Part shown: piece after piece, positions 1 to 11,486 of the stretch
Numbering within the stretch: the first letter of the stretch is position 1
Layout of the letters: every line of letters starts with the position of its first letter
From: Sternotherus odoratus
Lineage: Eukaryota; Chordata; Testudines; Kinosternidae
Reading direction: 5' to 3'
Assembly (NCBI GenBank): GCA_032164245.1
Contig: JAVMKO010000003.1
Span: forward strand, 96,960,054 to 97,024,053
Length of the DNA stretch: 64,000 nucleotides
Program-made: the position numbers and the translations under genes
The notes under the pieces: generated by a model
What the model saw: only the letters and a program-made list of their open reading frames with translations
The model's database searches: none
What the model was told of the DNA's origin: nothing

Positions 1-540
1 CCCTACACACCAGGGGCAGCAATAGTGATTGCAGAGGTGGGAACTGAAAATCAAGTATGTCTAATGTTGATAATGATTTTCAGAAAGTAACCCATGCTTT
101 TCTATGATAGACTAGTGTCACGTTGGTTCCTGCACATGCTGTGCAAGTTTCTTTACCATTTTTTTTTTACTGAATGCAGCACTTGATCCCATCCTGAAGT
201 GCAACACTTATTTTATCTGTTAATGAAAACAGATTTGCAATCTGGCCTCAACTACAGTGGCGAAAGGCTTAATCACAATTCATCAGCTGGTCTGTCCCTC
301 TCTAGAATCTCCACAGCTGTATGTCAAGGCAGCGTATTCTTTGCTAATACCTTGAACTCAGCACCTTTTCATCCATAGATCTTAAAGAATTTTATAAAGG
401 TGTATAGGTAACAATATCCCTATTTTATTGCTGGGGTAACAGAGGTACAAAGAAATCAAGCTACTTCTCTATGGTCAAACAGTGGATCAGTGTTGGAGTC
501 AGATGCCAGAAACAGTGACAGTTGCACCTTAATTTCCCAA

Positions 541-720
541 TTGAGATTGAGGCCCCACTGTGCTTGGTGCTGTACGTACATATTGTAAGAGACAGTTCTG
601 CCCCAAAGAGTTTACAGTTTAAATAGACAAGAGGGACAAAAGTGGGAGAAAGGAAGTAGTAATATCCCCATTTTACAGATGGGGAACTGAGAAGCACAGA
701 AAGATTCAGGGTCTGAGCCA
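541..720 (-). repeat. MIR/L2-type ancient dispersed repeat (antisense)
   Basis: The stretch runs from a 'cccactgtgcttggtgctgtac' type segment through 'ctgccccaaagag' to 'ccccattttacagatgggg', the antisense of the MIR/L2 core ('cccatctgtaaaatgggg'). Related copies lacking the core lie near 9105, 16915 and 51305. The family name is inferred from the core motif only. Confidence 0.6.
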
Positions 721-863
721 AAGCCTCTTAAAGACAATAGGAGTCCTTTCATCGGCTTATTTGGGTTTTGTCTCTATTTATCCTTTATGGTACATGTAGA
801 TTGACAGTTACTGTCATGAACTAATGACAGATCAGTGATTCTCTTCTTCAGCTCTTAAGTCAA

Positions 864-923
864 TATGGCTAATCCACACTGAACATGCCTGATCTTGGAA
901 GCTAAGCAGGGTTGGGCCTGACT

Positions 924-954
<31 letters not shown>

Positions 955-1100
955 CAGGTGCTGTAGGCTTAACATGGGCATGGGGCTAGCAACTCCACCC
1001 TGTAGGGAACCAACGTACTACTGAAATGCCAGCAACTGAGATGGAGTGCTCTGTGGTTGGTGGCCCATACCCCACCTGGGGGGTGATGAGGAGAGAGAGA
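864..1100 (+). mobile_element. 5S rRNA-derived SINE with 11-bp target-site duplication
   Basis: Positions 864-970 align to 5S rRNA from the 'GGCCATACC' region to the 3' terminus, with recognisable 'gaagctaagcagggt' (A-box region) and 'ggatgggagacc' (C-box region), ending 'gctgtaggctt'. About 10 nt are missing where functional 5S carries a repeated GATCTCG, a likely slippage deletion. A further 130 bp of unrelated body follows and ends in a GA-rich tail (gaggagagagaga). The unit is bracketed by the direct repeat tcttaagtcaa at 853-863 and 1101-1111, matching 11 of 11. It is therefore a retroposed 5S-headed SINE, not a 5S gene. 5S-headed SINEs are known in fish (SINE3), amniotes (AmnSINE1) and squamates (5S-Sauria); which of these, if any, it belongs to I cannot say. 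Confidence 0.82.
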
Positions 1101-1111
1101 TCTTAAGTCAA

Positions 1112-2268
1112 CAGCCTAGTTCTTCCCAAAATTAATTCTTCACTGTTAAATGGGAAAAGGAAAGGTTATTGAACTGAGAGTAAGGATGGGGCTTATTGGT
1201 GCTAAGATGGTTTTATCTGACCAAGAAAGGCAAGGTCTAGGGTCTAGAATGCACAATAGGATTTTATTTGATAAATAACTGTTGGGTTCCAACACTTTTG
1301 CTTGCTATCACTTGAATCTCTATGCTACCTTAAATGTAGACTGTATTTCACTGCAAGTGAGTGTAAGTGCTCTGAGTTAAGCAGAGCAGTGCCCTGAGGT
1401 GAAACTGGCGAGTTGGGGTGTCCTGCTCTGTTGGAAGCAGCGGATCTGTGGATACTGTGAGTGTCCAGTGGACGTGGGGCTGGACATTCCGGGGAGATGC
1501 TCAGAAGGCTCAAGGATTGGAGTGTGCCTATTGCTGACCTGTAGCGTAACAGGGCCTGCATGGTCCAGAGGGGAGTGTGTGTGCTGCCTGTGGAGCTGGG
1601 GAGCGACCCACAGCAGGCACCGACGTGACTTCCTCATGCTAAAGGCAGGTGGTAGCGAGGTGCCTCACAACCCTGGGCACTCTTGGGAAGCATCACAGAG
1701 TCATAAAATGTAACAACCACGTGGAAATGGCAAACCTCAGCTTAAATAGGTCACGCAGCGGTGCCCACTGAAATCTCCTTTGCTAACATCTGGGCCTGTA
1801 GAATTGCAAATGCAGAGACTTTGGTTGCTGGGTCAGGGTCTCTGTTCCAGCTAAGTTCTGTTTGGTAGAGTCAGAGCCAGGGGGCAATGGTGGCTTTAAC
1901 CACTTCTGTGCTTCCCTTACTCTCACTCAGGCAGGGGCTATGTTGTGGTTATGAAGGGGGACAGCAAAGGTGTCCCTTAGGTGAGCGCTACACCCCCTGG
2001 GGAGCCCTCTTTTATCAGGGCTGTTCCCCAAGGGCTGGTTCCACCAGCTAAACGGAACCTTGATGCCGTCTTTTACGCTTGCCGGAGCACTCCCCACTCT
2101 ACAGGACTGGATCCACCGAGCCTGATTCTCTGCTCCTTTGTGTTTACACTTGTGGAAAGTGGGTGTAAAATGCTACCAGATCAAAATGATGGCCTAAATG
2201 ATAACACAAGGCAAAGGAGAATCAAGACCTTTGGAACAGGATTCTGCCTGCACTTACAGCATTAACAA
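1112..2268. other. Intergenic, nothing recognised
   Basis: Only short chance ORFs without recognisable domains or splice structure. No repeat family was identified. Confidence 0.5.
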
Positions 2269-2315
2269 TGAGGGGTCCTTGTGGCACCTGAGGGACTGAC
2301 AAATTTATTTGGGCA
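2269..2315 (+). repeat. Penelope-like element terminal fragment
   Basis: The segment 'tccttgtggcacc...gactgacaaatttatttgggca' matches the left arm of the palindrome at 25662-25971 and the fragments near 18280 and 61470. The family label comes from recalled turtle Penelope-like 3' ends. It directly abuts a perfect hairpin at 2316-2351. Confidence 0.6.
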
Positions 2316-2351
2316 TTTCTCCTGACTTACAACATAGTAAGTCAGGAGAAA
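2316..2351. repeat. Perfect 15-bp-stem hairpin
   Basis: The arms 2316-2330 (tttctcctgacttac) and 2337-2351 are exact reverse complements around a 6-nt loop. Confidence 0.9.
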
Positions 2352-5300
2352 GCCCTTTGAAGTCAATGGAGTTACCCCCGTTTGAAAGGGTGTGAGTCAG
2401 AGGGGAATCAGGCCCATTTGTTCACACCCTCCTCCTCAAGGAGAAAGGACGTGGGCTCTGAAATGTTATGCCTTTTTATTTATATGTGGGAGGCTGTTAA
2501 ATTGTGTTACTTGGCCCAGAACACGCATCTATTTTCTCAGCGCAGACTAACTAGGCAGGTGGCAGGGAGGGGCCAAGAAATAATTGCAACCTGACAAGAT
2601 GCTGCAATTTTATATTTATGTCCGTGCTAAATTTACAAATGAAAAAATAAAAGTCCAGCCACTATCATAATCTCAAAGGGCTTAGATGTCTTTATCCGCC
2701 TTCCTTTTCTTCTTACTTGTCTGCTGAGGATTGTTGTGAACGCTGTTGGAAAAAAATCCAGAATGCTACAAAATGTGAGAAGAAACAGAGCCCGGTAGGA
2801 ATTAACCTGCTGATTATCCTGGTGAAAGCAACAGCAATAAGGTTTACTCTGTAAAGTGGGCTCACGTGATTGATGGACTCACATGATCAGACTGAGCAGG
2901 CTGGCATCTTGCTTCATGACTTGGTGGCTTGTTGTGAAATTGTGCACATTGTGTACAACGAAACCCTTCCACATCTTTCCTGCTGTGTTTTTCCTTTTCA
3001 TCTCATCCCTCAGGAAAGTGGCTTTGCTTGTTTCTTTAGTGCCATTTTTAAAAAGTGAGTTTTGTTGTTCCTGAAATATGCTGGATTATAAATCCCAGTG
3101 ACTGAAATTCTCCATTTACGGGTACAGCATGGGCAACAGCTGTGTAAACTTCCTCATGCTGCCCCATCAATGTGCCTAACACTGCCTTGGAGAGCTCATC
3201 TCTAGTTTGATCCTCAGACCACATTGATTTGACCTATCTGCTGAACCTTCCATTTGAGTTCTAATGAGTGTCAACTGTGGTGATGTTTTCTGTGTCTGCT
3301 AGGCCCTGGATTGTAACTACTGCAGGCAGAAGAAAGAAAAAGCAATCTCACAAAATCCATTCCTAGATAAACAATGACACTTTGAATCATTGGTGTTGGT
3401 GGGCTCAGATTATTCATTGTCTTTGAATATTTGGGTGACTGCCAGTAGTCATGAAAATATTTGTGAATCCTGAAAGTTTTGCAACTTCTCAGCTGACATG
3501 GATGATTTGCTATTTGTCATTCTCCAGTGAAAGGGTTAGTCGTTCAAACATGAAACAGAGACAGTTTCACATGGCCAAGGATTGGGAACCATGAAGAGTA
3601 AATAGTTGCAATAAATCTCATCACACTGTCTGAAAATTGTTCATCCAAACTATTTGGAGAATACTTATAAAGAGTGAATACATTTGCAGGGAATGGGTTG
3701 CAAATGATCTGTGAACTAAAACCTAAACCAGACTCTATTTGTTAGATTCTTGCTTTGACCAATGCTATCCAACTATCTCTTAGAAGACAAAGTCATTTCA
3801 CGCAAGTCACTGAGAAACCAGCAGCTATTAACAGTCTAGTTGAATGTAAGCGATTCATTTCCATTTCTCACAAGGGTGGGTGATTACAGCATAAACATTT
3901 CAGAAATGAATCCAAGACTTGTGCAGGCCTTAGGAAGCCTGCCCAGAAAGGGAGACTTCAATCTGTGGTGTTAAAAAGATGGACATGCACAGCTGAGAGG
4001 ATCCTCCTGTCTTTCTTACACTTACATTAAAACACGGTGGGCTCCACTTCCAAAACCTGGCACTTTGTTTGCACTTGTAATATCCGGGCACTGGGGCAGA
4101 TTTTTGGCCCTGCTTTCCTCCCCCAGGCTGCTCAGGCCCAGATTCTCCTGACCCCCATCACTGACGATTCCCCTGGCACGGGAGAGCCCCCAGGGTGACA
4201 CACAGGAAGCATAGCCAGCTTCAGTGCCACCCTCCCCATGTTAGGGGACAGGGATGGACACAGCGAGGATGAAGAGGAGGCATGGCCAGAGTGACTGCAC
4301 TCCAGCTCTCCTCAGATGATGGATGGTTCCTTGTTGAGCATGGCCAGCTGGTGCATATTACAGAAGCCTCTATCCTAGATGTTGCTCTAACCTAACTCCA
4401 GGGCCAGGGTTGGGCAGAAAATCAGGGACCTGCAAGTGGCTCCCTAACAGCCCCCCTCTCTGCTCCACCCAGCAGGGGCTGGCGACAGCAGAGAATCTGA
4501 CCCACTGTACCTAACAATTCATGCCTAGCTGCCACAATGGATGAGTGCAGCCACTTTAACAGACTAAAATCAGGTGCATTCATGGGACTTTTTCTGGATC
4601 TTTTCATATTGGTGGCTTTCAAGTCGAGTTCTGCATATTGTTGGGCCAGCATTATTTGCAAAGAAAACTGTTATGGGCAGCTTTCATTCCAGCCAGGCAA
4701 CTGGAATCAAATGAAAACCCTGAACATGAGAAGTTAACAAGTATATTCCTTTCAGCTGTAGATAGGAATACCTCTGCATTTGTATGATCTGGTCCTCAAT
4801 GAAAGTCTGTTGTCTAAAGTCAACAGGATCTAGCCCATTAAAATGCATAATCATACTATATATAAACAGCATCCATCTTTCCAAGCAATTTTATGTTTAT
4901 CATTTCTGACAGGAAGAAAAATAGACCCTGCACAGATCTGTATCCCGTCAGGCTCTGTTTGCAGCTTGTCTACATATGGGGTGCTGCACCGAGCCCAGGT
5001 CAAAGAGACAGTCTCACCATTGCATTCCTTGATTCTGCCACAGCTCTCCTCAAGGCTAGTCCCCATGCATATTAAAACAACCTGGGGGGTTCTGTAACTT
5101 ATGCAAGCAGCAAAGGATCCCAAGGCACCTGGATATAGCCCCCTGCAGAGGTCACACAATTGCTTTGTACTTTCTTTAGAAGCGGATAGTACCTCCCGAT
5201 GGGCAAAGCTCCGAAAGTCCAGTTTGTGGAAACACTCAGAGCTGCATGTGATCTGGAAATCAGGCTGACAATCTTATAAGCTCAGGTTGTCTCGTGAGCT

Positions 5301-5562
5301 CCATGCTACTTCCTAATTCTCTCCAGTTCTGCAATACCACAAAAACCATCTTTCTTGCAATATTATGGAACTTCTCCTTCCAGTTTTGACTGAAACCAAA
5401 AGAGCATGGAGGTGTGGGTAGGGGGAAGAGCCTTAGAAGTGAGCCTGGACCTAACATCTGTATCTGAACACTCCCAAACTTGTGGAAGGTTTGAATACAG
5501 ATCTGGACTTTCCAGCTTAGGTCAGCTCCTAGAAGAAAAATAAACACACAAGAGAGGAACAC
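2352..5562. other. Intergenic, nothing recognised
   Basis: About 3.2 kb without recognisable genes or confidently named repeats. The ORFs around 4.4-5.2 kb overlap on both strands, lack domains and look like chance. Confidence 0.5.
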
Positions 5563-5672
5563 AGAAATTGCTATTCCAGATCAGATCTGTGATCTGTCTA
5601 GTTCAGCATTTTGTCTCCAATGGTGGCCAGCACTAGATGCTTCAGAGGAAGTTGAAGTATAGACTGCAGCTC
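5563..5672 (-). repeat. CR1 3'-end fragment, older subfamily
   Basis: Contains the antisense CR1 3'-end words 'gtctagttcagcattttgtc' and 'ggtggccagcactagatgct', more diverged than the adjoining copy. Confidence 0.6.
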
Positions 5673-5677
5673 TTTAG

Positions 5678-6115
5678 ATAAGAACGGCCATAGTGGGTCA
5701 GACCAAAGATCCATCTAGTCCAGTAGCCTGTCTGCTGACAGTGACCAATGTTAGGTGCCCCAGAGGGAATGAACAGAACAGGCAATCAGCAAGTGATCCA
5801 TCCCCTGTCGCCCATTCCAAGCTTCTGGCAAACACAGGTTAGGTACACCACCCCTGTCCATCCTGGCTAATAGCCATTGATGGACCTAATCTCCATGAAC
5901 TTATCTAGTTCTTTTTGAATGCCGTTATGGTCTTGGCCTTTACAGCATTCTCTGGCAAAGAGTTCCACAGACTGACTGTGCGTTGTGTGAAGAAATACTT
6001 CCTTTTGTTTGTTTTAAACTTGCTGCCTATTAATTTCATGTGGTGACTCCCTAGTTCCTGTGCTATGAAAAGGAGTAAATAACACTTTCTTATTTATTTT
6101 CTGCACATCAGCTCT
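5678..6115 (-). mobile_element. CR1 LINE, 5'-truncated 3' region
   Basis: Starts with 'taagaacggccatagtgggt' followed by 'cagaccaaagatccatctag', the reverse complement of a CR1 3' end, and runs through 'gagttccacagactgactgtgcg' and 'gaagaaatacttcc'. The same order recurs in the copy at 57923-59020. No usable reading frame remains. Confidence 0.9.
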
Positions 6116-6314
6116 TCCAGAGAGCCTGTAATGATGCCACCTTTGAGCAGGGGACCAGTGCAGAGAGGAAGAGGCCCTCTTTACACCTTCACTGCAATAG
6201 CTGGTGCTTATCAGATCACTTGATTCTATACTTTTTAATTCAGTTTTGCAGAAAAAGGTCACCCCTGCCATCAGTGTTGTCTAAAATTATCCCTAATTCT
6301 TGGAGCAGGTAAAA

Positions 6315-6831
6315 CAGGGGTCTCAAACATGCGGCCCGGGGGCCACATGCGGCCCGCAAAGCCCTTCCCTGCGGCCCGCCAAGCTTCCTGGCACCCCCCT
6401 TCCCCCCCGGTCCCCCCATAGCAGTTTGCAGGACGGAGGGGCCAGAAGTCGAGGCTTCTCTGCTGCCTGGCTGGGCCGCGCGTGTTTCTAGCTCTGGACT
6501 TCCTATATTGCTCTTGCTTTGTTTGCCAAACAGCTGTTGGTGGTGCCTAGCGCTTTCCAGGAGGGAATGGGGAGCTGCGTGCTCAGAGGAGGAGGTGAGG
6601 CAGGGGTGGGACCTCTTGGAAGGGGTGGAGTGGGGGAGGAGCCGGGGCAGCGAGGGCGGGGTGTGTGTCAGTGGTGCGGCCCTCGGGCCAGTGCACTAGT
6701 CCTCATGGAAGGGGTGGAGTGGGGGAAGAGCCGGGGCAGCGAGGGTATGTGTGTGTGTCAGTGGTGCGGCCCTCGGGCCAGTGCACTAGTCCTCATGCGG
6801 CCCTCATGGTCATTTGAGTTTGAGACCCCTG
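6315..6831. mobile_element. hAT (Charlie-like) non-autonomous transposon, 517 bp
   Basis: Terminal inverted repeats CAGGGGTCTCAAAC and GTTTGAGACCCCTG bound the element. The 8-bp target-site duplication aggtaaaa at 6307-6314 and 6832-6839 matches 8 of 8. The interior is GC-rich, with 'gcggcccgc' repeats and an internal tandem duplication at 6617-6795. No transposase remains. The exact duplication suggests a fairly recent insertion. Confidence 0.95.
6617..6795. repeat. Tandem duplication of an 89-90-bp unit
   Basis: Unit 1 (6617-6705) and unit 2 (6706-6795) both begin tggaaggggtggagtggggg and end gcactagtcctca. They differ mainly in a short GT-rich stretch, and both lie inside the hAT element. 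Confidence 0.9.
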
Positions 6832-6839
6832 AGGTAAAA

Positions 6840-8133
6840 CATAGTTGATCAAACTCTGCTCTGGTTATAACTGTACCCACCCCCCACTTCCCTCGGCATG
6901 GCAGTGTGTAGCAAAGAACCTCTGTGGTGTTAAGGTGACTAACAAAGGAAAACAAATGTGTTTCGTTGTTTTGCTTCTCTCTGGTGTATAAAGAAGTCCT
7001 GAGAAAATTTTCAAAATGTTTATGTTGGAAATCCAGGCCTTGTGGACTTTTTTCCCTCAGAAGACGCCATGGACAACTAGAGAACTAGTAGGATGATGAC
7101 ATCACCGCTATCAAGGAAATGAAATCTGAGCAGCCGAGAGTGGAAAAAGGCGTTTTATTCAGATTCTTTAAAATTCTGCTTTTGTTAACAGCTGTTTAAC
7201 TCAAATGCCTAGCAAGCAGGCAGAATTCTAGAAAAACAAAGAAGACAAGACTTAACATTTCTGATACTTCTTAGGTCAGAAGCAAGCAGTGAAAAAACCC
7301 TTCATCATAAAGAAGCAGAAACAAACAGCAACAAATACACAAACATAGGTTTTTTTCCCCATGGCAGATCACTTTAAAAAATTTGACTTCATGGCATTGT
7401 TTGTAGCATTTCTGATGGGAAATATATCTAATACTATAACTGAAACTTGTTTGCCCCAAAACAACAGAAAAAAACCCTGTATCTGCACTGGCTCTATTGA
7501 GAGGAAGTCAGAGAGAAATAACACTGGAGAGATTTTTCTCTTTTCTTTTTCAATCAATGTCCCAGCAAGTGAGTTGCTAACAGCAGAAATGAATGGTATT
7601 GATGGGAAACACAAGCTTCATTTTGCCTATTACTAATGTTAATATTGCAACCAGAGCTGAATCAGAAGGTGATGGATCTGTTATTTCCCGAGCCCTTGAG
7701 ATGGATAAATAAAGCTTCACATGAGTAATCTGAGAAATGTTGGGTTGATGGAGAACAACATACTTTTCTGAGTGTAGGAGGGGCGTGAAAAGTCAAACCG
7801 CAGTGGGGGCTTCTTGGACATTGAAGGCGATTGAGATCTTCTCGCCTGGGGCAAGTGGGAGGTAAATTAGGGTCTGCTGCACTTCAGAGTGAGGCAGAGA
7901 TTCGCTCATGAAACTCGGTTTTCCCAGGTTGAGCATTTAGCCATCTAAATGTTCTCTTCTGGCCTCAAACGTGGTATGACAATGTCAGCTCAGGAGATAA
8001 TATTTGTTACAGCAAAAGAGTCAAGAATGATCAGTTTTGTGTTTTATTTTAGGTTGAAGGCGAAACAATAAAATAAAGTCACTGATTTCAGTCACTCCCT
8101 GGCACTCCCACGAGTGGGTCTTGAAACAGTCAG
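6840..8133. other. Intergenic, nothing recognised
   Basis: No gene signal. The overlapping short ORFs near 7.3-7.6 kb on opposite strands are A/T-rich chance frames. Confidence 0.5.
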
Positions 8134-8226
8134 GGCTCTGATTCTGATCTCACTGATGAATATCAGGAGTAGCTCCACTGCAGTTAGTAGAATTACAGTG
8201 GTGTAAGATCAGAATCAGGCTCTGAG
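8134..8226. repeat. Fold-back MITE, 'ctgattctgatct' family
   Basis: The left arm 'gggctctgattctgatctcac' pairs with the right arm 'gtaagatcagaatcaggctc', with 'caggagtagctccactgcag' in the middle. Related fold-backs lie at about 13518-13887, 15195-15300 and 42283-42437. Confidence 0.7.
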
Positions 8227-9104
8227 GCTCAAATTCTCTTCTTGGTTGTACTGGTAAAACCCTTCTGACTTCACAGGGGCTGCACTGAAAAGAAATTTTA
8301 CTCCCTAGACTTCCGGAGGCACGAATTCAATACTTGAGTTGACTCAGGCCTTCATGTTCTGAGCTAGATAACTGGACTTCCTATACAGTCTACTGTGTGG
8401 GGGCCCTTCAGATGATGTTCTGTCTTCCCTTTGTAGACATTACAGTCCCTATTACCCTTTTTATAGAGCTATTGGTTTTCCCAGCAGATTATGTGATCCA
8501 GTTGAAAGAGGTGGATAACCAAAAATAACAGTTTATCCCCACTGAGTATTAATGAACCTCACCCTATATTTGATTGCTTATTTTAAACTGATGAAATTTT
8601 CAGGCAAATAGCACCCCATGTGGGCTGCAGCCCTGGTATATCTTGAAAAAGAACAAATCAGTTAAGTAAAAGATGTGGTCTTGTGTGGTCCCCATGTTTT
8701 TACATCAGAAATTTACAAAGATATTTTAGCCTCCCTGCATGCAAGGCCGGGTCCCACTAACGTCAATGTGAGTGTTGCCCCAATGCCATCAACTTCACAA
8801 GAGCTAGTCCATATGTGAATTTAAATGTTTCTTCAAGGTAAGTGCCCATATTTTTGAGTCATTCTTGTGAAATAAAAAAAGACCATTTGTCTTCTGTATA
8901 ATACTTTGAAAACATAGCACACTGCTAATTTGAAAATCCATGTTTGATATTAAAATATCAGGTTAGTAGCATTCCAGTTTAATGCAAAGATTTCCCGAGT
9001 TCTTTGCATTGTTTTGTTTGTATCCACTTGAAAACTTTCCAGGTCAATACTTCATCTATTGAAAACCTGGTTTTGAGATTATCATTATTATAATTTATCA
9101 TATT

Positions 9105-9240
9105 TGTTACAGTAGTGCCTAAGAGACAACAAAGAATGGGATCCCAGTGTGCTTGACACTAAACAGAGTAGTAGATGGTCCCTGCCCCAAAGAGCTTACC
9201 ATCTAAATAGACAAGACAGACACAGGGTGGGGGAAGGGGT
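9105..9240 (-). repeat. MIR/L2-type dispersed repeat
   Basis: The words 'cccagtgtgcttgacact', 'ccctgccccaaagagcttac' and 'ctaaatagacaagacagaca' are shared with 541-680. Confidence 0.6.
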
Positions 9241-9254
9241 ATAAATTTCAAGTT

Positions 9255-9572
9255 TATTTGGCCCTGGTCTACACTGGGGGCGAGAGGGGGGGAAAGGGAA
9301 TCGATCTAAGATACGCAACTTCAGCTGCGGGAATAGTGTAGCAAGTCAACGTATTTAGGTTGACTTACCTCAGTGTCTTCACGGTGCTGAGTTGACTGGT
9401 GCTGCTCCCCTGTTGACTCTGCCTGCTGCGCCTCTCGTGGCGGTGGCGTATCGAAGTCGATGGGAGAATACTCAGGGATCAATTTATTGCGTCTAGACTA
9501 GCTGCGATAAATCGACCCTTGGAAGAGTGATCGCTACCTGCTGATCCGATGGGTAGTGTAGACCTGCCCTCG
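9255..9572 (-). mobile_element. MITE copy A of the 'gataaatcga' family
   Basis: The ends 'ctggtctacactggg' and 'gggtagtgtagacctgccc' are imperfect inverted repeats. Internal landmarks are 'atacgcaacttcagct', 'gttgactctgcctgctgcg' and 'gcgataaatcgac'. Copy B (11487-11775) is in the opposite orientation, and copies C and D are at 55308-55612 and 60690-60925. The superfamily (hAT or PIF/Harbinger) is unresolved because no clean target-site duplication was found. Confidence 0.8.
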
Positions 9573-9829
9573 GTGACCACCTTTCCTATTCTGATATTAT
9601 TCTGTCATTTTCCGGGGAAATATTTTTGTAGCCTAAACATAACAGTCCTCCCTTCAGGATTATAGTACTTTCTTCAATTTAAAAAAAATGCTACAGTAGT
9701 TCCATGTAGTACGAGGCAGACCAATGATAATTAAATGCTTTTAAAAAATGGGATCAAAGTTATGAGGATACTTAGGAAAAATCAGTTTAATGCAGTACCT
9801 TGCACAACAAACTCTTGACTAAAATTGGT

Positions 9830-10030
9830 TGGGAAACGATTCCCCCCTGTGAAAAATTTCAATGAAAACAAGTTTGTTTTTTTTGAAAATTTTCAGTTTT
9901 CAGCAACTGAAAACTTACTTTTTTAGGCAAAACAATTTTTTTTCACAAAAACTTCTGTCCAGCTGAAAATCCATTTTTCATTTTGAAAAAGTTTCAATAA
10001 AGAAATAGGGAATTTTTGAATTTTTTCTAG
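9830..10030. repeat. A/T-rich 'aaattttc' repeat
   Basis: Runs of 'gaaaatttt' and 'caaaactttt' type words resemble the better-defined copies ending in 'ccagctcta' near 19590, 24968 and 27281. This copy is degenerate. Confidence 0.4.
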
Positions 10031-10548
10031 AGCCTCCTTCAAGTGAGTAAAACAGTTTGTTCCAGCAGAAAAAGAGGCAATGAATTTAGCATTCAGGGCT
10101 GCAGTTCATGCCACAGAGCTCCAAATAGCAGAGTTTCACTTTCAGTTTGGCCTCACTCACTCATGCGTTACACTTTGAGAAATCCCCACTGAAACAACCG
10201 CCGGAAATACTACTATTGCTTCAATGTAGGGTTTTCCCAGTATCTGTTTGCAACTAACGAGGGGATTCATGTTTTTTTTAAAAACAAAGAAGGGGATTTT
10301 TAGTTCATTTTTAGAAATATTATTGGAATCAAAGAAGTAGAAGAACTGAAGAAATTAATTTACTTTATATTCACCAAACACAATTAGTGTAAAATTAACA
10401 TTGCAAAAGAGGAACGTTTATATTGTTAGGTGACAAGAGAGACAGTTACTTGTCACTCGGGTTATGGTAGGGTTTAGCGGAGGGTCCTTTCAAGGCCAAA
10501 TCTAGCTTGCTTTTCTCAGGAGCAGTTTCATTTACTGTCATTCAATAG

Positions 10549-11286
10549 CAGTGGCGGACCGTGCATTTCACACCTAGGCCTTCAGTAGTGCTCCGTCTGA
10601 ATCAATTCACCCCTCAATAACTATTTTATGGTTATAAAAATCATCTTATTATGTAGAAATACAGTATAAAGATTAGGGGTGCACAAGTCTTCTACTACTG
10701 CAGCTACAGCTGCGACCCCCCCCCCCCCCCAAAAAAACCCCATCAATAATATCCTCATAAACTCGCAATATTATTTAGGAAAAAAGCAACATTTTACTCA
10801 CCAAAAATTCGGATTATTTGTAGACAAAATCCGTCCTCCTCTCTTTCCTCAAAAAGACTTCAATTACTCTGTCATACAGATTATCCGTGCGCTTCAGTTC
10901 CATCAAGAACTGCTAGAGGGCCCGCTAGAGGGCCCTGGTGTCACCAACTTAAAATCTGATTGGTTAAAGCAACAGTTTAATCGACATTTTTTTTCTGTTA
11001 GAGGGCCTGCAGAACCGATTGTGAAGGCCTCCAGGCAGACATCTTTGACTTTGACCCTGCCTAGCAACAAATGATGGCTGAAATGTGATTGGTTAAATGC
11101 TTTAATATGAAAATACATGTCTGGAAGCAGCACAACCAGGGGAAAAGCTATGAAAGGAAGCAGACAGACCATTTGGAAATATTTAATAAGTATTCATGGA
11201 CAAAATATAATTAACATCAGTCTGTGATTCAGATATTTTCTTAGGCCAGTAGAGAAGGCCTTGCAGGCCCTGACGGCCCACCACTG
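10549..11286. mobile_element. hAT non-autonomous transposon, 738 bp
   Basis: The termini CAGTGGCGGACCGT and ACGGCCCACCACTG are inverted, with the ends CAGTGGYGG. The target-site duplication ttcaatag at 10541-10548 and 11287-11294 matches exactly. The interior holds a homopolymer C run near 10719 and a short tandem 'gctagagggccc' at about 10911-10934. A 131-codon frame across 10679-11074 starts at GTG, contains no transposase motif and is not called a gene. Confidence 0.94.
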
Positions 11287-11486
11287 TTCAATAGTATTAC
11301 TGGCATGAGGTAGAGGAGCAGGATTTGGTTCTTAACCTAGCTCTTGAGGGGTTTTGTCACTCTTAGAATGCTGTTCACTTTGCTACCTTGCAATCTGTGT
11401 GCCCAAGCCTCAGGGCTCACTTTAGGAAAAATGGTGCCCTGGATTTTCCTTATGTATTTTGATTTAATAAATGTAGCACACTGAGG

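Noticed and set aside
864..970. Functional 5S rRNA gene
   Set aside because: About 10 nt are deleted, many substitutions are present, there is no T-run terminator after the 3' end, and the whole lies within a duplication-flanked SINE.
10679..11074. 131-codon ORF as a gene
   Set aside because: It starts at GTG, contains homopolymer-coded P/K stretches and lies wholly inside a non-autonomous hAT.
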